A DNA stretch of 64,000 nucleotides from Aselliscus stoliczkanus (GCA_033961575.1 CM066737.1:46414771-46478770), one strand, 5' to 3'. Shown: positions 10,916 to 23,391, numbered from the stretch's first letter. Numbers and translations: made by a program. Notes: generated from the letters alone by a model not told the origin.

Positions 10916-13900
10916 GTGATATATCTAATACACATTCTTCTCAAGTGCACATGGAACATTCTCCAAGATAGACCACATGTTAGGACACAAAACAAGTCTC
11001 AACAAATTTAAGAAGATTGAAATCATATCAAGTGTCTTCTCTGACCACAATGCTATAAAACTAGAAATCAATTATAAGAAGAAATCTGGAAAGCTTACAA
11101 ATAAATGGAGGCTAAATAACATGCAACAAAATAGTGAGTGGTCAAAAATGAGATCAAGGAGGAAATCAAAAGAAACGAAAATGAAAACACTGCAACCGAA
11201 AATCTCTGGGATGCAGCAAAAGCAGTCCTAAGAGGGATGTTGACAGCAGTGCAGGCCTACCTAAAGAAGGAAGAAAATCTCAAATCAACAGACTCTCTTT
11301 ACACCTAAGGGAAATACTAAAAAAAAAAAAACAGCAAAACAAGCCTAAAGGGAGCATAAGGAAGGAAATAATAAAGACCAGAGCAGAAATAAATGAAGTA
11401 GAGAACCAAAAAACAATACAAAAGATCAATGAAACGAAGAGTTGGTTTTCTGAAAAGATAAACAAAATCGACAAGCCCTTAGCACGACTAACCAAGAAAA
11501 AGAGAGAGAGGACCATAATTAATAAAATCAGAAATGAAAGAGGAGAAGAGACAACAGATACCACAGAAATACAGAAAATTTTAAGAAAATACTATGAGCA
11601 ACTATATGCTAACAAATTCGACAATCTGAAAGAAATGGATAAATTTCTAGAAGCATACAATCTACAAAGTCTGAACCAGAAAGAAACAGAAACTCTGAAC
11701 AGACTGATTACTGCCAAAGAAATTGAATCAGTAATCAACAATCTTCCAACAAAGAAAACCCTGGACCAGATGGAGACACTGGTGAATTTTACAAAACATT
11801 CAAAAAAGAATTAGTACCTATGCTCCTCAAACTATTCCAAAAAATACAGAAGGAGGGAAGGCTCCCAAACTCTGTCTATGAAGCCACTATCACACTGATT
11901 CCTAAGTCAGACAAAGATATTACAAAAAAGGAAAACTACAGGCCAATATCCCTAATGAACATAGATGCAAAAATTCTCAACAAAACACTAACAAACCGAA
12001 TTCAGCATCTCACTGAAAAAATCATACACCACGGTCAAGTGGGATTCATTCCTGGTATGCAAGATTGGTTCAATATCCGCAAATCATTTAACACAATACA
12101 TCACATTAAAAAAATGAAAAATAAAAATCATATGATCATATGAATAGATGCAGAAAAGGCATTTGACAAAATCCAGCAGCCATTTATGATAAAGACTCTT
12201 AACAAAGTGGGAATAGTGGGATCATTACTCAACATAATAAAGGCCATATATGAGAAGCCCACAGCAAACATCGTACTTAATGGGGAAAGGCTGAAAGCTT
12301 TCCCCTTAAGATCAGGAACAAGACAAGGCTTCCCGCTTTCTCCACTTCTATTTAACATAGTTCTGGAAGTTCTACCCACAGCAATCACACAAGAAAATGA
12401 AATAAAAGGCATCCAATTGGAAAAGAGGAAGTAAAATTGTCATTATATGCAGATGACATGATACTATATAAAGAGAATCCCAAAGACTCCACCAAAAAAC
12501 CTCCTAGAACTGATACACGAATTTGGTAAGTTAACAGGACACAAAATTAATATTTAGAAATAAGTTGCATTTCTATACACCAATAATAAACTATCATAAG
12601 AAGAAATCGGGAAATCAATCCCTTTACCATTGCTTAAAAAACAACAAAATATCTAGGAATCCATTTAACTAAAGAAGTAAAAGACCTGTACTCAGAAAAT
12701 TATGAGACACTGAAGCGAGAAATCAAAGAAGATACAAATAAATGGAAATACATACCATGCTCATGGACAGAAGAAGGAATTAATATAGTTAAAATGTCAA
12801 TACTACCTAAAGCAATATATAGATTCAATGCAATTCCAATCAAACTACCAAGGACATTTTTCTCAGAAATAGAACATAGAATCCTAAAATTTATATGGAG
12901 CCACAAAAGACCCCGAATAGCTATGGCAATGTTGAGAAATAAGAACAAAGTGGGAGGCATCATACTACCTGACATCAAAACATACTACAAGGATACAATA
13001 ATCAAAACAGTATAGTACTGGCATAAAAACAGACACGTAGACCAATGGAATAGAATAGAGAGCCCAGGAATATACCCATCTATATACGGTCATTTATTCT
13101 ATGACAATGGAAGCAAGAATTCACACTGGAGTAAAGATGGTCTATTTAATAAATGGTGCTGGGAAAATTGGACTAACACATGCAAAAAAATGAAAATAGA
13201 CGACCTACTTACACCATATACGAGAACAAACTCAAAATGGATTAAAGACTTAAATGTAAGACTTGAAATTATAAAACTCCTAGAAGAAAATATAGGGAGT
13301 AAGTTTGCAGACATTACTCTGAGTAGTATTTTTACTGATATATCCCCTTGGGCAAGGGAAATAAAAGAAAAAATGAATATATGGGATTATGTCAAACTTA
13401 AAAGTTTTTTCACAACAAAGGAAATTGTCAATAAAATGAAAAGGCAGCCTATTGAATGGGAGAAGATATTTACCAATGATATATCTGATAAGGGGTTGAT
13501 ATCCAAAATTTATAAAACACTCATGAAACTCAACACCAAAAAACCAAACAACCCAATTAAAAAATGGGCAGAGGATATGAAGAGGCATTTCTCTAAAGAG
13601 GACATGCAGATGGCCAACCATATGAAAAAATGTTCAACCTCACTAATCATCAGAGAAATGCAAATAAAAACAACAATGAGATACCACCTCACTACGGTCA
13701 GAATGGCTATCATCAGCAAATCAACAAACAACAAGTGCTGGCAAGGGTGTGGAGAAAAGGGAACCCTCGTGCACTGTTGGTGGGACTGCAAATTGGTGCA
13801 GCCATTATGGAAGTCTGTATGGAGTTATCTCAAAACACTAGAAATGGGACTGCCATATGACCCAGTAATTCCACTTTTGGGTATCTACCCAGACGAATCC

Positions 13901-14176
13901 AAGACGCTAATTCAAAAAAATATATGCACCCCTATGTTTATTGCAGCTCTATTTACAATAGCCAAGACTTGGAAACAACCGAAATGCCCATCTGTAGATG
14001 ACTGGATTAAGAAACTGTGATACATTTTTACAATGGAGTATTACTCTGCTATAAAGAAGAATGAAATCGTACCATTTGCAACGATATGGATGGACCTAGA
14101 GACTATTATGTTAAGTGAAATAAGTCAGTCGGAGAAAGACAAATACCATATGATCTCACTTATGTGTGGAATTTGA
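10916..14176 (+). pseudogene. L1 ORF2 remnant, broken
   Basis: ORF2 from the end of the endonuclease domain through reverse transcriptase and the Cys-rich C-terminus. Open pieces include 10977-11231, 11820-12143, 12186-12434, 12794-13015 and 13190-14020. The polymerase motif region (TATGCAGATGAC near 12447) is present, but frameshifts and stops separate it from its neighbours. The C-terminal [18 protein letters not shown] motif is intact at about 13738-13791. It is not functional because of the frame breaks and the missing N-terminus. Confidence 0.85.
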
Positions 14177-14670
14177 AAAACTGAATGAATAAGCAAAGGA
14201 AACAGAAACAGTCTCATAGATATAGAGGGAAAACAGTGTTGCTAGTTGGGACGGGGATGGGGATGAGGGAGAAGGGGAAGGGATTGGACAGCATAAATAG
14301 GTAACTACAGTATTGTCACAGGGATATGAAAGACAGTTTGGGGAATATAATGATGTTGTAAAAATTTTTTTGGGTGTCAGACAATCACATGTCTTGTTAG
14401 TGAGACCACTTAATGGATGGAGTAGAGGCTTGATCACTGCACTGTATACCTGAAATTGATGTTGTATAATATTGTATGCCAACTGTAATTGAATATATTG
14501 ATAGTCATGGGATGTGGATTATATGTTGGAAGAGAGTCAAAGGAATTGTGAAAGTATTATATGGGGGAGGAGTGGGGTGGAGAATTGAGGGAGGTGGGTT
14601 GTCTCTTTGAGGGGTAAAAATTATAACTATTGCACTATGTTGTACAGCTGAAGCTAATTTAAAAGAAAAT

Positions 14671-14890
14671 CAGTTGTATCTCTAGATAGTATTAATGAAT
14701 AATCCAAAAATGGAATTCAGCAATTCCATTTACATTAACATGAAAATGAATAAATACTTAGGAATAAAATTAAACAAGGAGATGCAAGATTGTACACTGA
14801 ACATTACACAACAATGCTGAGAGAAATTACAAAAGACCAAAATAAATGGAAACATCCCATATTTATGGACTGGCTGCTTAAGGCCACAAT
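14671..14890 (+). mobile_element. Old LINE-1 ORF2 fragment
   Basis: A short plus-strand piece of diverged ORF2, with CCATTTACATTAACATGAAA followed by TAAATACTTAGGAATAAA and AAATAAATGGAAACATCC. It matches the middle of ORF2. It probably belongs to the old L1 sequence interrupted by the element at 9822. Confidence 0.7.
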
Positions 14891-15106
14891 AAGTGTAATG
14901 ACAAACTAAAATCACTTAAAATCAAATAAGTCCTTAGTAAACAGGAAAAAAATTAAGTTTTCAGTACAACACAGGGAAATAGGGCTAGCTTATATACAGA
15001 TAACTAATCATTTGACTCCATAAGACAGAAAGAGTATCTTCAGTTCCTAACTTTCCATTTCCAGTCCCCATATGACAAAAATATATGCTTTGGTTTCCGG
15101 TCCTCA
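14891..15106. other. Unclassified sequence
   Basis: Short AT-rich stretch between an old L1 fragment and the mariner. I recognise nothing in it. Confidence 0.5.
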
Positions 15107-15108
15107 TA

Positions 15109-16310
15109 CAAGGTGTGATCAAAAGATATGGTGAATGTTTAAATTTAAAAAAACAATATTACAGTAAAAGACACATTGCCATTAATCCCCCTTAAAATAT
15201 TTCCCCTTGCTTTGTACACACTTATCCCATCCTTCTTGCTACTTTCTGAAGCAGTTCTGGAAGTCCTCTTTTGTGAGTGTCTTTAGTTCATCCTCCACAT
15301 GACAATATTCCATGTCACACATTGCTTCTTGTATGGCAATTTCTGTCAAATAAAAACATTATGGGGGACCGGCCGAGTGGCTCAGTTGGTTAAGAGTTGG
15401 CTTAGAGTGCTTGCTTTGAGAAACGGGGCCATCTGTTTGATTCCGACATGGGCCAGTGAATGCTGTGCACTAGCTTAGCTGTCACTGAGCTGCCAACAGG
15501 TGGCAGGATGGCTCAGCTGGTGTAACAACAAAATTGCCTGTTCAATGGTGAGCTATGCTCACCCGAAACTAAAGATTGAACTCAGCACCTGAAGCTGAGC
15601 TGCTGCTTGGATGGCGCAGTGGATAGGGCATGCTCTCTTAGCAAGGCTGCCACTCCCACATGGGATGCTGCCTATGTCCACCCACAACTAAGACTGAACT
15701 CAGCACCTTGAGCTGAGCTGCTGCATGGATGGCTCAGAGGATAGAGCGTGCACTCTTAACAACAAGGCTGCTGGTTCAACTCCCGCATGGAATGGTGGCT
15801 ATGACCACCCGCCACTAAGACTGAACACAGCACCTTGAGCTTAGAGACCATGAGCTGCTGACAGGAAGCCAGATGGCAACTGGCGCCCTCCACAACGAGG
15901 ATTGAAGAGCAACAACTTGGCTGGTTCCCTTCCCCAATTTCCCAACACACTTCCCCTCCCCCAATTCCCCAATAAAAATCTCTAAAAAAAACAAACAAAA
16001 ACATTATGGTGTGTCTTCATTCATGGTAACTGGCACTGTGCAACTTTGGGCTCTTCCCCAAAGTCAAAATGATCATGAAAGGAAAATATTTTGAATCAAT
16101 TCAGGACATCAAGGCAGCCACATCAGCGCAACTAAAGACACTCATGAAAGGAAACTTTCAGAACTGCTTCAGAATGTGGCAAGAATGGTGGGATAAGTGT
16201 GTTTGAAGTGAGGGGGGATATTTTGAGGGGGATTAATGGCAATGAATGTGTCTTTTACCGTAATAATTTTTTTAACTTAAACGTTCATCATATTTTTTGA
16301 TCACACCTCA
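15109..16310 (+). mobile_element. Foldback mariner element with 181 bp inverted arms, split by a SINE
   Basis: The left end AAGGTGTGATCAAAAGATAT and the right end (reverse complement GAGGTGTGATCAAAAAATAT) are terminal inverted repeats. TA precedes the left end (15107-15108), and CA, probably a mutated TA, follows the right. The similarity extends far beyond a normal terminal repeat: 15109-15289 and 16130-16310 are reverse complements along 181 bp. The ~195 bp spacer holds decayed transposase sequence and a SINE. The usual 5' half of the transposon appears replaced by an inverted copy of its 3' end. Confidence 0.8.
15364..15996 (+). mobile_element. tRNA-derived SINE, VES-like composite form (~630 bp)
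   Basis: The head is GGGGACCGGCCGAGTGGCTC. Tandem half-units based on GGATGGCTCAG and GGTTCAACTCCC follow, then CACCCGCCACTAAGACTGAA, and the end is CCCCAATAAAAATCTC. The target-site duplication AAAAACATTATG (15352-15363 and 15997-16008) is exact. It sits inside the foldback mariner. It is longer than the copy at 9247 because of an extra internal unit. Confidence 0.9.
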
Positions 16311-16312
16311 CA

Positions 16313-16860
16313 TATGTAAGGAATTCTGTCCTTTATAGCATGGATCACAAATTTGCTACCCACATTCTAAATCTGGTACACAGATGTGTTTTGTTTGGCT
16401 TCACACACTACTGGCATTATATTTTTCAAAACTAGGTGTCAACTTTGAATAATCTGGACAAGCCACATAAAAAAAAACAAAATTTCTATCTTTTATAAAC
16501 AACTGGAATACCTAGCAACACTGAATATACATATATGCATGGCAACAACAGACTAGCACTGAGCATAGCCTGCCTACTTTATACAGTCCCCACCACTTCT
16601 CTGTGCCATAGAGAGGATATCTTTATTTCATGTGTCTGACCTCTGTATAGCATGCCATTTTTAATATAAAAAGTGTTAGGAGGATTTCTGTTCCTTTGAA
16701 CAGAATTGGATATCTCTCCTATGCTCCAGTTCTAAGCAGCCCTTTTAGTGTGAGCAGTTAAATGCCTATAGGAACAGCAGAGGACAAGGTTCTGCAAATA
16801 ATGGGGATTATAGTCCAGACAGAAAAGTAGGGACTCTGGAGAGTTCTATATACTAATCCT
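16313..16860. other. Unclassified sequence
   Basis: About 550 bp between the foldback mariner and the old L1 3' end. Parts read like a decayed interspersed repeat (GTTTTGTTTGGCTTCACACA), but I cannot assign a family. Confidence 0.5.
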
Positions 16861-17203
16861 TTAAAAAAAATTGTACATATTTAAGGACACAACGTAACTG
16901 TTTGATATACATCAATGTAGGAAAATGTTTACCACAATCAAGCTAATTTACATATTCATCTCTTCACATGGGTACCATTTTTTGTATGTCTGTTTTGAGA
17001 GCACCTGAAATCTACTCTCTTAACAAATTTCCAGTAACATTTACAGTATTAACTGAATTCATCATGCTGTACATTCGATCATTAAAAATTATTCATTTTA
17101 TATAACTGAAACTTTGCCACCTTTGACCAACACCCATCAATTTCCTTCACCTCCTTGCACCTGGTGACATTTTCATTCTACCTTTATGAGTTCAACATTT
17201 TTA
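16861..17203 (-). mobile_element. Old LINE-1 3' UTR, first half of an element continued at 26756
   Basis: Minus-strand old L1 3' UTR (ATTGTACATATTTAAGGACA, AATCTACTCTCTTAACAAAT, TTTGACCAACACCCATCAAT). It breaks at TGAGTTCAACATTTTTA, which recurs at 26756-26772, where the same L1 continues with GATTCCACATATAAGTGAGA. The two halves are one old element split by a 9.5 kb L1. Confidence 0.88.
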
Positions 17204-18217
17204 TATTTATTTATTTTTACGTTTTTTTAAGTTTTTTAAATGTGTAAAGAGTATTTTTTAAAACTAGTTTCAGAGTACAACACAAGGCAAAGTTATACTT
17301 TTTATCCCTCGAAATGAAAACACCCCTCCCCCAATCCACCACCCCACTCTCACCCCTGATATCATACATATCTATTACAATTCCATTGTCTCCATTCCCA
17401 CACTATACTCCATATCCCATAATTCAATATAATACGTTCAATTATAGTTGACATACAATATTATACAATATCAGCTTCAGGTGTACAGTGCAGCAATCAA
17501 GCCTCTACTCCATCCATGAAGTGGTCTCCCTAACAAGACATGGGACCATCTGACACCCTACAAAATATTGACAACATTATTAATTATATTCCTTGAACTG
17601 TCTTTCATATCCCTGTAGCAATATTGTAGCTACCTATTTATGCTGTCTAATCTTTTCCCCTTCTCTTTCACCCCCACACCCTCCTAAAGAGCTACTATCA
17701 GTTATTCCTCTATATCTCTGAGACTACTACTGTTTATTTTGCTCATTCATTCAGTTTTTTAGATTCCACATATAATTCAGATCATATGGTATTTGACTTT
17801 CTCCGACTGAATTATTTCAGTTAACATAATGTTCCTTAGTTCCATCCATAACGTTGCAAATGGTAAGATTTCATTTTTCTTTATAGCTGAGTAATACTCC
17901 ATTGCATAAATGTACCACAGTTTCTTAATCCAGTCATCTACCAATGGGTGTTTCGGTTGTTTCCAAGTCTTGGCTATTGTAAATAGTACTGCAATTCATA
18001 TAGCGGTGCATATATTTTTTTGAAACACGATCTTGTGTTTCTCTGGATAAATACCTAAGAGTAGGATTGCTGGGTCATAAGGCAGTTTCATTTCCAGGTT
18101 TTTGAGATACCTCCATACAGATTTCCATAATGCCTGCACCAAACTGAAGTACCACCAACAGTGCACCAGGGTTCATTTTTCTCCACAACCTCGCCATAAC
18201 TTGTTTGCGGATTTTTT

Positions 18218-18290
18218 TTTTTTTTGAGGGCAGTGTCACTGGCCCTCATATGTGGGACTGAACCGTGGCCGCTGGCTTCCCAAGCCAGTG
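18218..18290 (-). mobile_element. tRNA-derived SINE, short form, 5'-truncated
   Basis: Minus orientation: poly-T then GAGGGCAGTGTCACTGGCCC through the B-box complement, ending at CAAGCCAGTG, so the A-box end is lost. Flanked by TTGTTTGCGGATTTTTT / TTTGTTTGCTGATTTTTT inside L1 ORF2. Confidence 0.8.
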
Positions 18291-18631
18291 CTTTGTTTGC
18301 TGATTTTTTTGATGATAGCCATTCTCACTGGAGTGAGGTGGTAACTCATTGTGGTTTTTGTTTGCATTTCTCTAATGATTAGCGAGGTTGAACATTTTTT
18401 CATATAACTGTTGGCCATCTGTATGGTCCTCTTTGTAGTAATGTCTCTTCATAATCTCTGCCCATTTTTAATTGGGTTGTTTGTTTTTTTGCTGTTGAAT
18501 TGCATGAGTGTTTTATAAATTTTGGATATTAACCCCTTATCAGATATATCATTAGCAAATATCTTCTCCCATAAGTAGGCTACCTTTTTGTTTTATTGAG
18601 AATTTCCTTTCCTGTGAAAAACCATAACTTT

Positions 18632-19097
18632 GGGGCTGGCAGAGTGGCACGTTGGTAAAGAGCTGGTTTGGGACTCCAGCTCTGAGCATCAGGGACCCAG
18701 TTTGGATCCCACATGAGGGCCAGTGACACTGCTCTCTACAGCTGAGATGGTGAACAATAGCTCCACCTGGGCTGCTGTGAGTCGCTGGCGACAGCGTAGC
18801 TGCAGTCCCTGTTGCAGTGGGCTGCCATAAGCTACAGTGAATATCCAGCAGCCACTGTGAGCAGCCGACAGCCAGTGTGAGTTGCCAAGAGCTGCCGTGA
18901 GCTGTTGTCCAGAGGCCAGGGACCGATCTGCCTCACCCGCGAAGAGCGCAATGACAATACCAACATGGGACAGTGAAGCAACGTCCTCCACAACTAGACT
19001 GAAGAACAAAAAGACAGCAACTTGTCTGTTCCCCTTCCCCGATTCCCCAATGCTGTTCCCCTCCCCCAATTCCCCAATAAAATCTTCATAAAAAAAA
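18632..19097 (+). mobile_element. tRNA-derived SINE, long form (first of a tandem pair)
   Basis: It starts GGGGCTGGCAGAGTGGCACG and ends CCCCAATAAAATCTTCATAAA. It lies head-to-tail with another long SINE. The repeated short target ATAACTTTG / TTAATTTG / TTAACTTTG shows that both used the same site in the L1. Confidence 0.88.
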
Positions 19098-19106
19098 GTT
19101 AATTTG

Positions 19107-19565
19107 GGGGCTGGCCGAGTGATACGTTGGTTAAGAGCTGGCTTGGGATGCCAGCAGCCCTGGTTTGGATCCCACATATGAGGGCCAGTGACACTGCCCT
19201 CTACAGCTAATATGGTGATGAACAGCTCCACCTGGAGCTGGCCTGCTGTGAGTCCCCAAGGACGACATAGCTGCAGCCCCTGCAGCATTGGGCTGCCATA
19301 GGCTATAGTGAGTGGCTGGTAGCCAGCGTGAGCGGATGGTAGCCAGCGTGAGCTGCCAATAGCCGTGGTGAGCGACCACCCAGAGACCGGTGACCTATGT
19401 GCCTCATCTGCCAAAACCACAATGACAATACTAACATGGGTAGTGAAGAAATGTCCTCCACAACTAGACCGAAGTACAAAAGGACAGCAACTTCTCTGTT
19501 TCCCTTTCCCGGTTCCCCAATGCTGTTCCTCTCCCCCAATTTCCCAATAAAATGTTTTAAAAAAT
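19107..19565 (+). mobile_element. tRNA-derived SINE, long form (second of a tandem pair)
   Basis: It starts GGGGCTGGCCGAGTGATACG, has B box GGTTTGGATCCC, and ends CCCAATAAAATGTTTT plus A tail. It is in the same orientation as the SINE at 18632 and shares its target-site sequence. Confidence 0.88.
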
Positions 19566-20389
19566 CATTTAACTTTGATGTAATCCCATATGCTTATTGT
19601 TTCTTTTATTTCCCTTGCACAAGGGAAATATCATTAAATACATTTATATTTATCATTTAAATCATATTGAACATTTAAATATCATTAAAAATATTACTGA
19701 GGATAATGTCTACAAATTTACTCCCTATGTTTTCTTCTAGGTTTATGGTTTCAGGTCTTACATATATGTCTTTAATCCATTTTGAATTTGTTTTCATATG
19801 TTTCATAATTAGGTGGTCCATCTTTATTTTTTTAAATGTGTGAGTCCAATTTTCCAGCACCATTTATTAAATAGAATATCGTTACTCCAATGCAAATTCT
19901 TGCTTCCATTGTCATAGATTAAATGACCGTATATGGATAGATTTATTCTTGGGCTCTCTATTCTGTTCCATTGATCTATGTATCTGTTTTTATGCCAGTA
20001 CCATACTGTTCTGATTACTATAAACTTGTAGTATGATTTGATGATGGGTAGCTTGATACCTCCCACTTTGTTCCTATTTCAAAAGATTGCCATGTCTGTT
20101 CAGGGGCTTTTATTTTTCCATGTAAATTTTAGGATTATATGTTCTATTTCTGAGAAAAATGTCCTGGGTAGTTTGATTGGAATTGCATTGAATGTATTGT
20201 ATACCTTACCTTAGGTAGTATTGACACTTTAACTATACTAATTCTTCCTATCAATGAACATGGTATATGTTTCCATTTATTTATATCTGCTTTGATTTCT
20301 CCTTTCAGTGTCTTACAATTTTCTGAGCATAAGTCTTATACTTCTGTATTTAAATTTATTCCTAGTATATTGCTGTTGTTTTTTTGCTT

Positions 20390-22672
20390 TTTGTTGGTTT
20401 GCTTGTTTTTTTACCATATATATATTTTTTAAATTAGTTTCAGGTGTACAACACAATGCAATAGTTATACTCTTTACCCCCCCAAAGTGACAACCCCCTC
20501 CCCCCACCAGTTTGCCACCCCACTCCTCCCGTGCCATATCATACATATCCACTACAATTCCTTTGACTCCTTTCCACAGTATACACCACATCCCATGACT
20601 ATCTATATATTCAGTTACAGTTGGCATACAATATTATACAACATCAGCTTCAGGTGTACTGTGCAATGATCAAGCCTCTACTCCATCCATGAAGTGGTCT
20701 CCCTAACAAGACATGTGACTATCTGACATGCCACAATTTTTTTAAAATGTATTTTTAATTAGTTTGAGGTGTACAACACAGTGCAATAGTTATACATTTT
20801 ACCCCTCAAAGTGACAACCCTCCACCCCCAATTCGCTACCCCACTCCTCCCCCCATATCATATATATCTATTACTCTTCCTCTGACTCTCTTCCACAGTA
20901 TAATCCACATCCCGTGACTATCTATATATATTCAATTACAGTTAGTATACAACCTCCGCTTCAGGTATACATGACAGTGATCAAACCTCTACTCCATCCA
21001 TGAAATGGTCTCCCTAACAAGACCTATGGCCATCTGACACCCCACAAAATATTTACAACATTATTAATTATATTCCCCAAACTGTTTTTCATATCCCAGT
21101 GGCAATATTGTAGTTGCCTATTTTTGCTGTCTAATCCCTTTCCCTTCTCCCTCATCCCCGTCCCCCTCCCAATTAGCAACCCTGACTTTTCCTCTATATC
21201 TATGAGACAGTTTCTGTTTATTTTGCTCATTCATAGAGTTTTTCAGATTCCACATATGAGTGAGATCATATGGTATTTGTCTTTCTCTGACTGACTTATT
21301 TCACTTAACATAATAGTCTCTAGGTCCATCCATATCATTGCAAATGGTACGATTTCATTCTTCTTTATAGCGGAGTAATACTCCATTGTATAAATATACC
21401 ACAGTTTCTTAATCCAGTCATCTAACGATGGGCATTTTGGTTGTTTCCAAGTCTTAGCTATTGTAAATAGTGCTGCTATGAACATAAGGGTGCATAAATT
21501 TTTTTGAATAAGTGTCTCGGATTTTTCAGGATAAATACCTAGGAGTGGAATTGCTGGGTCAAAAGGTAGCTCTATTTCCAGTTCTTTGAGATACCTCCAT
21601 ACTGACTTCCATAGTGGCTGCACCAATCTGCAACCCCACCAACAGTGCAGCAGGGTCCCCTTTTCCCCACAGCCCCACCAGCACTTGTTGCTTGTTGATT
21701 TATTGATGATAGCCATTCTGACTGGAGTGAGGTGGTATCTCATTGTGGTTTTTATTTGCATTTCCCTAATGACCAGTGAGGTTCAACATTTTTTCATATG
21801 CTTGTTGGCTATCTGTATGTCCTCTTTAGAGAAATGTCTCTTCATATCTTCTGCCCATTTTTTAATTGGGTTGTTTGTTTTTTTGGTGTTGAGTTTCATG
21901 AGTGTTTTATAAATTTTGGATATTAACCCCTTATCAGATATATCGTTGGCAAATATATTCTCCCATTCAGTAGGCTTCCTTTTTGTTTTATGAATGGTTT
22001 CCTTTGTTGTGAAAAAACTTTTAAGTCTGATATCATCCCATATGTTCATTTTTTCTTTTACTTCCCTTGCCTGTAGGGATGTATCAGTAAAAATATTGCT
22101 CCGGGTAATGTCTGCAAATGTACTCCCTATATTTTCTTTTAGGAGTTTTATGGTTTCAGGTCTTACATTTAAGTGTTTAATCCATTTTGAATTTGTTCTT
22201 GTATATGGCGTAAGGAGGTGGTCCAGTTTCATTTTTTGCATGTGTCAGTCCAATTTTCCCAGCACCATTTATTGAATAGACTATCTTTATTCCAGTGTAA
22301 ATTTTTGCTTCCCTTGTCATAGATTAACTGTCCGTAAATGCCCGGATTTATTTCAGGGCTCTCTGTTCTGTTCCACTTATCGATGTGCCTGTTTTTATGC
22401 CAATACCAAACTGTCTTGATTACTGTAGTCTTGTAATAGGTTTTGATGTCTGGTAGCGTGATCCCCCCGACTTTGTTCTTATTTCTCAGGATTGCCGAGG
22501 CTATTTGGGGTCTTTTATGGTTCCATATAAATTTTAGGATTATATTTTCTATTTTTGTGAAAAATGTCCTTGGTAGTTTGATAGGAATTGCATTGAATCT
22601 ATATATTGCTTTAACGCCACAAATTTTTTACAACATTATTATATTCTCCGAACCGTGTTTCATATGGTATTA
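20390..22672 (-). mobile_element. LINE-1 3' UTR fragment inserted in L1 ORF2, itself split by another L1
   Basis: A short minus-strand L1 3' end (20390-20743 and 22630-22672) interrupts the ORF2 of the L1 at 17204-26755. ORF2 breaks at ATTCCTAGTATATTGCTGTT and resumes at TATTGTTTTTGAAGCAATTG. Its two halves are separated by the L1 fragment at 20744-22615. Confidence 0.75.
20744..22615 (-). mobile_element. 5'-truncated LINE-1 nested inside the L1 3' UTR fragment
   Basis: A minus-strand L1 3' portion with 3' UTR (20744-21240) and the end of ORF2 (open pieces 21243-21761 and 21783-22241, with [18 protein letters not shown]). The target-site duplication is GCCACAATTTTTTTA / GCCACAAATTTTTTA (20730-20743 and 22616-22630). 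ORF2 is broken between the two open pieces. It closely resembles the full-length L1 at 54296, so it is a young insertion. Confidence 0.85.
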
Positions 22673-23286
22673 TATTGTTTTTGAAGCAATTGTAAATGGG
22701 ATTGATTTCTTGATTTGTACTTCTGATAGTTTACTATTGGTGTACACAAATGAAACTGATTTCTGAATATTGATTTTGTATCCTGCTACCTTACTAAATT
22801 TATTTATGAGTTCTAACTTTTTTTGGTGGAGTCGGGATTTTCTATACATAATATCATGTCATTTGCAAATAATGACAATTTTACTGCCTCCTTTCCAATT
22901 TACATGCCTTTTATTCCATTTTCTTGTCTGATGGTTGTGGCTAGAACTTCCAGAGCTATGTTGAATAGAAGTGGTGAAAATGGGCAGCCTTGTCTTGTTC
23001 CTGATCTTAACAGGAAAGCTTTTAGCCCTTCTCCATCGAGTACAATGTTTTCTGTGGACTTATCATATATTGCCTTTATTATGTTTAGATATGATCCTTC
23101 TATTCCCACTTTGCTAAGAGATTGTATCATAAATCGTTGCTGGATTTTGTAAAATGCTTTTTCTGCATCTATTGATATGATCATATTATTATTTTTCATT
23201 TTGTTAACATGATGTATTACACTAATTGATTTGCGGATATTGAACCAAACTTGCATACCAGGAATAAAGATCGTGATGTATGATCT

Positions 23287-23391
23287 TTTTTTATTTTGAG
23301 GGCAGTGTCACTGACGCTCATATTTGGGACCCGAACCGGGGCCACTGGCTTCCTAAGCCAGCGTTTAACCACTGCGCCACTCGGCGGGCCC
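23287..23391 (-). mobile_element. tRNA-derived SINE, short form
   Basis: Minus orientation, from ATTTTGAGGGCAGTGTCACT to GCGCCACTCGGCGGGCCC. The B-box complement is GGGACCCGAACCGGG. It lies inside L1 ORF2. Confidence 0.88.

Larger units (their letters stand above)
9822..14670 (+). mobile_element. LINE-1 with type I 5' UTR and internal deletion of ORF1 and the ORF2 start
   Basis: The element starts TTCCGGTAAGATGGCAGAAT, the canonical L1 5' end with ETS and YY1-like sites. The 5' UTR runs to about 10905 with three monomers of 105-111 bp. It then joins directly to the endonuclease part of ORF2 (ACACATTCTTCTCAAGTGCA near 10930), so all of ORF1 and roughly the first 180 ORF2 codons are gone. ORF2 continues to about 14176, and the 3' UTR with its G-rich tract (14563-14600) runs to about 14670. 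No clear target-site duplication was found: the two flanks are different parts of old L1s. Confidence 0.87.

Noticed and set aside
18689..19420. 243-codon minus-strand frame
   Set aside because: It spans two tandem SINEs on their antisense strand. SINE bodies are non-coding.
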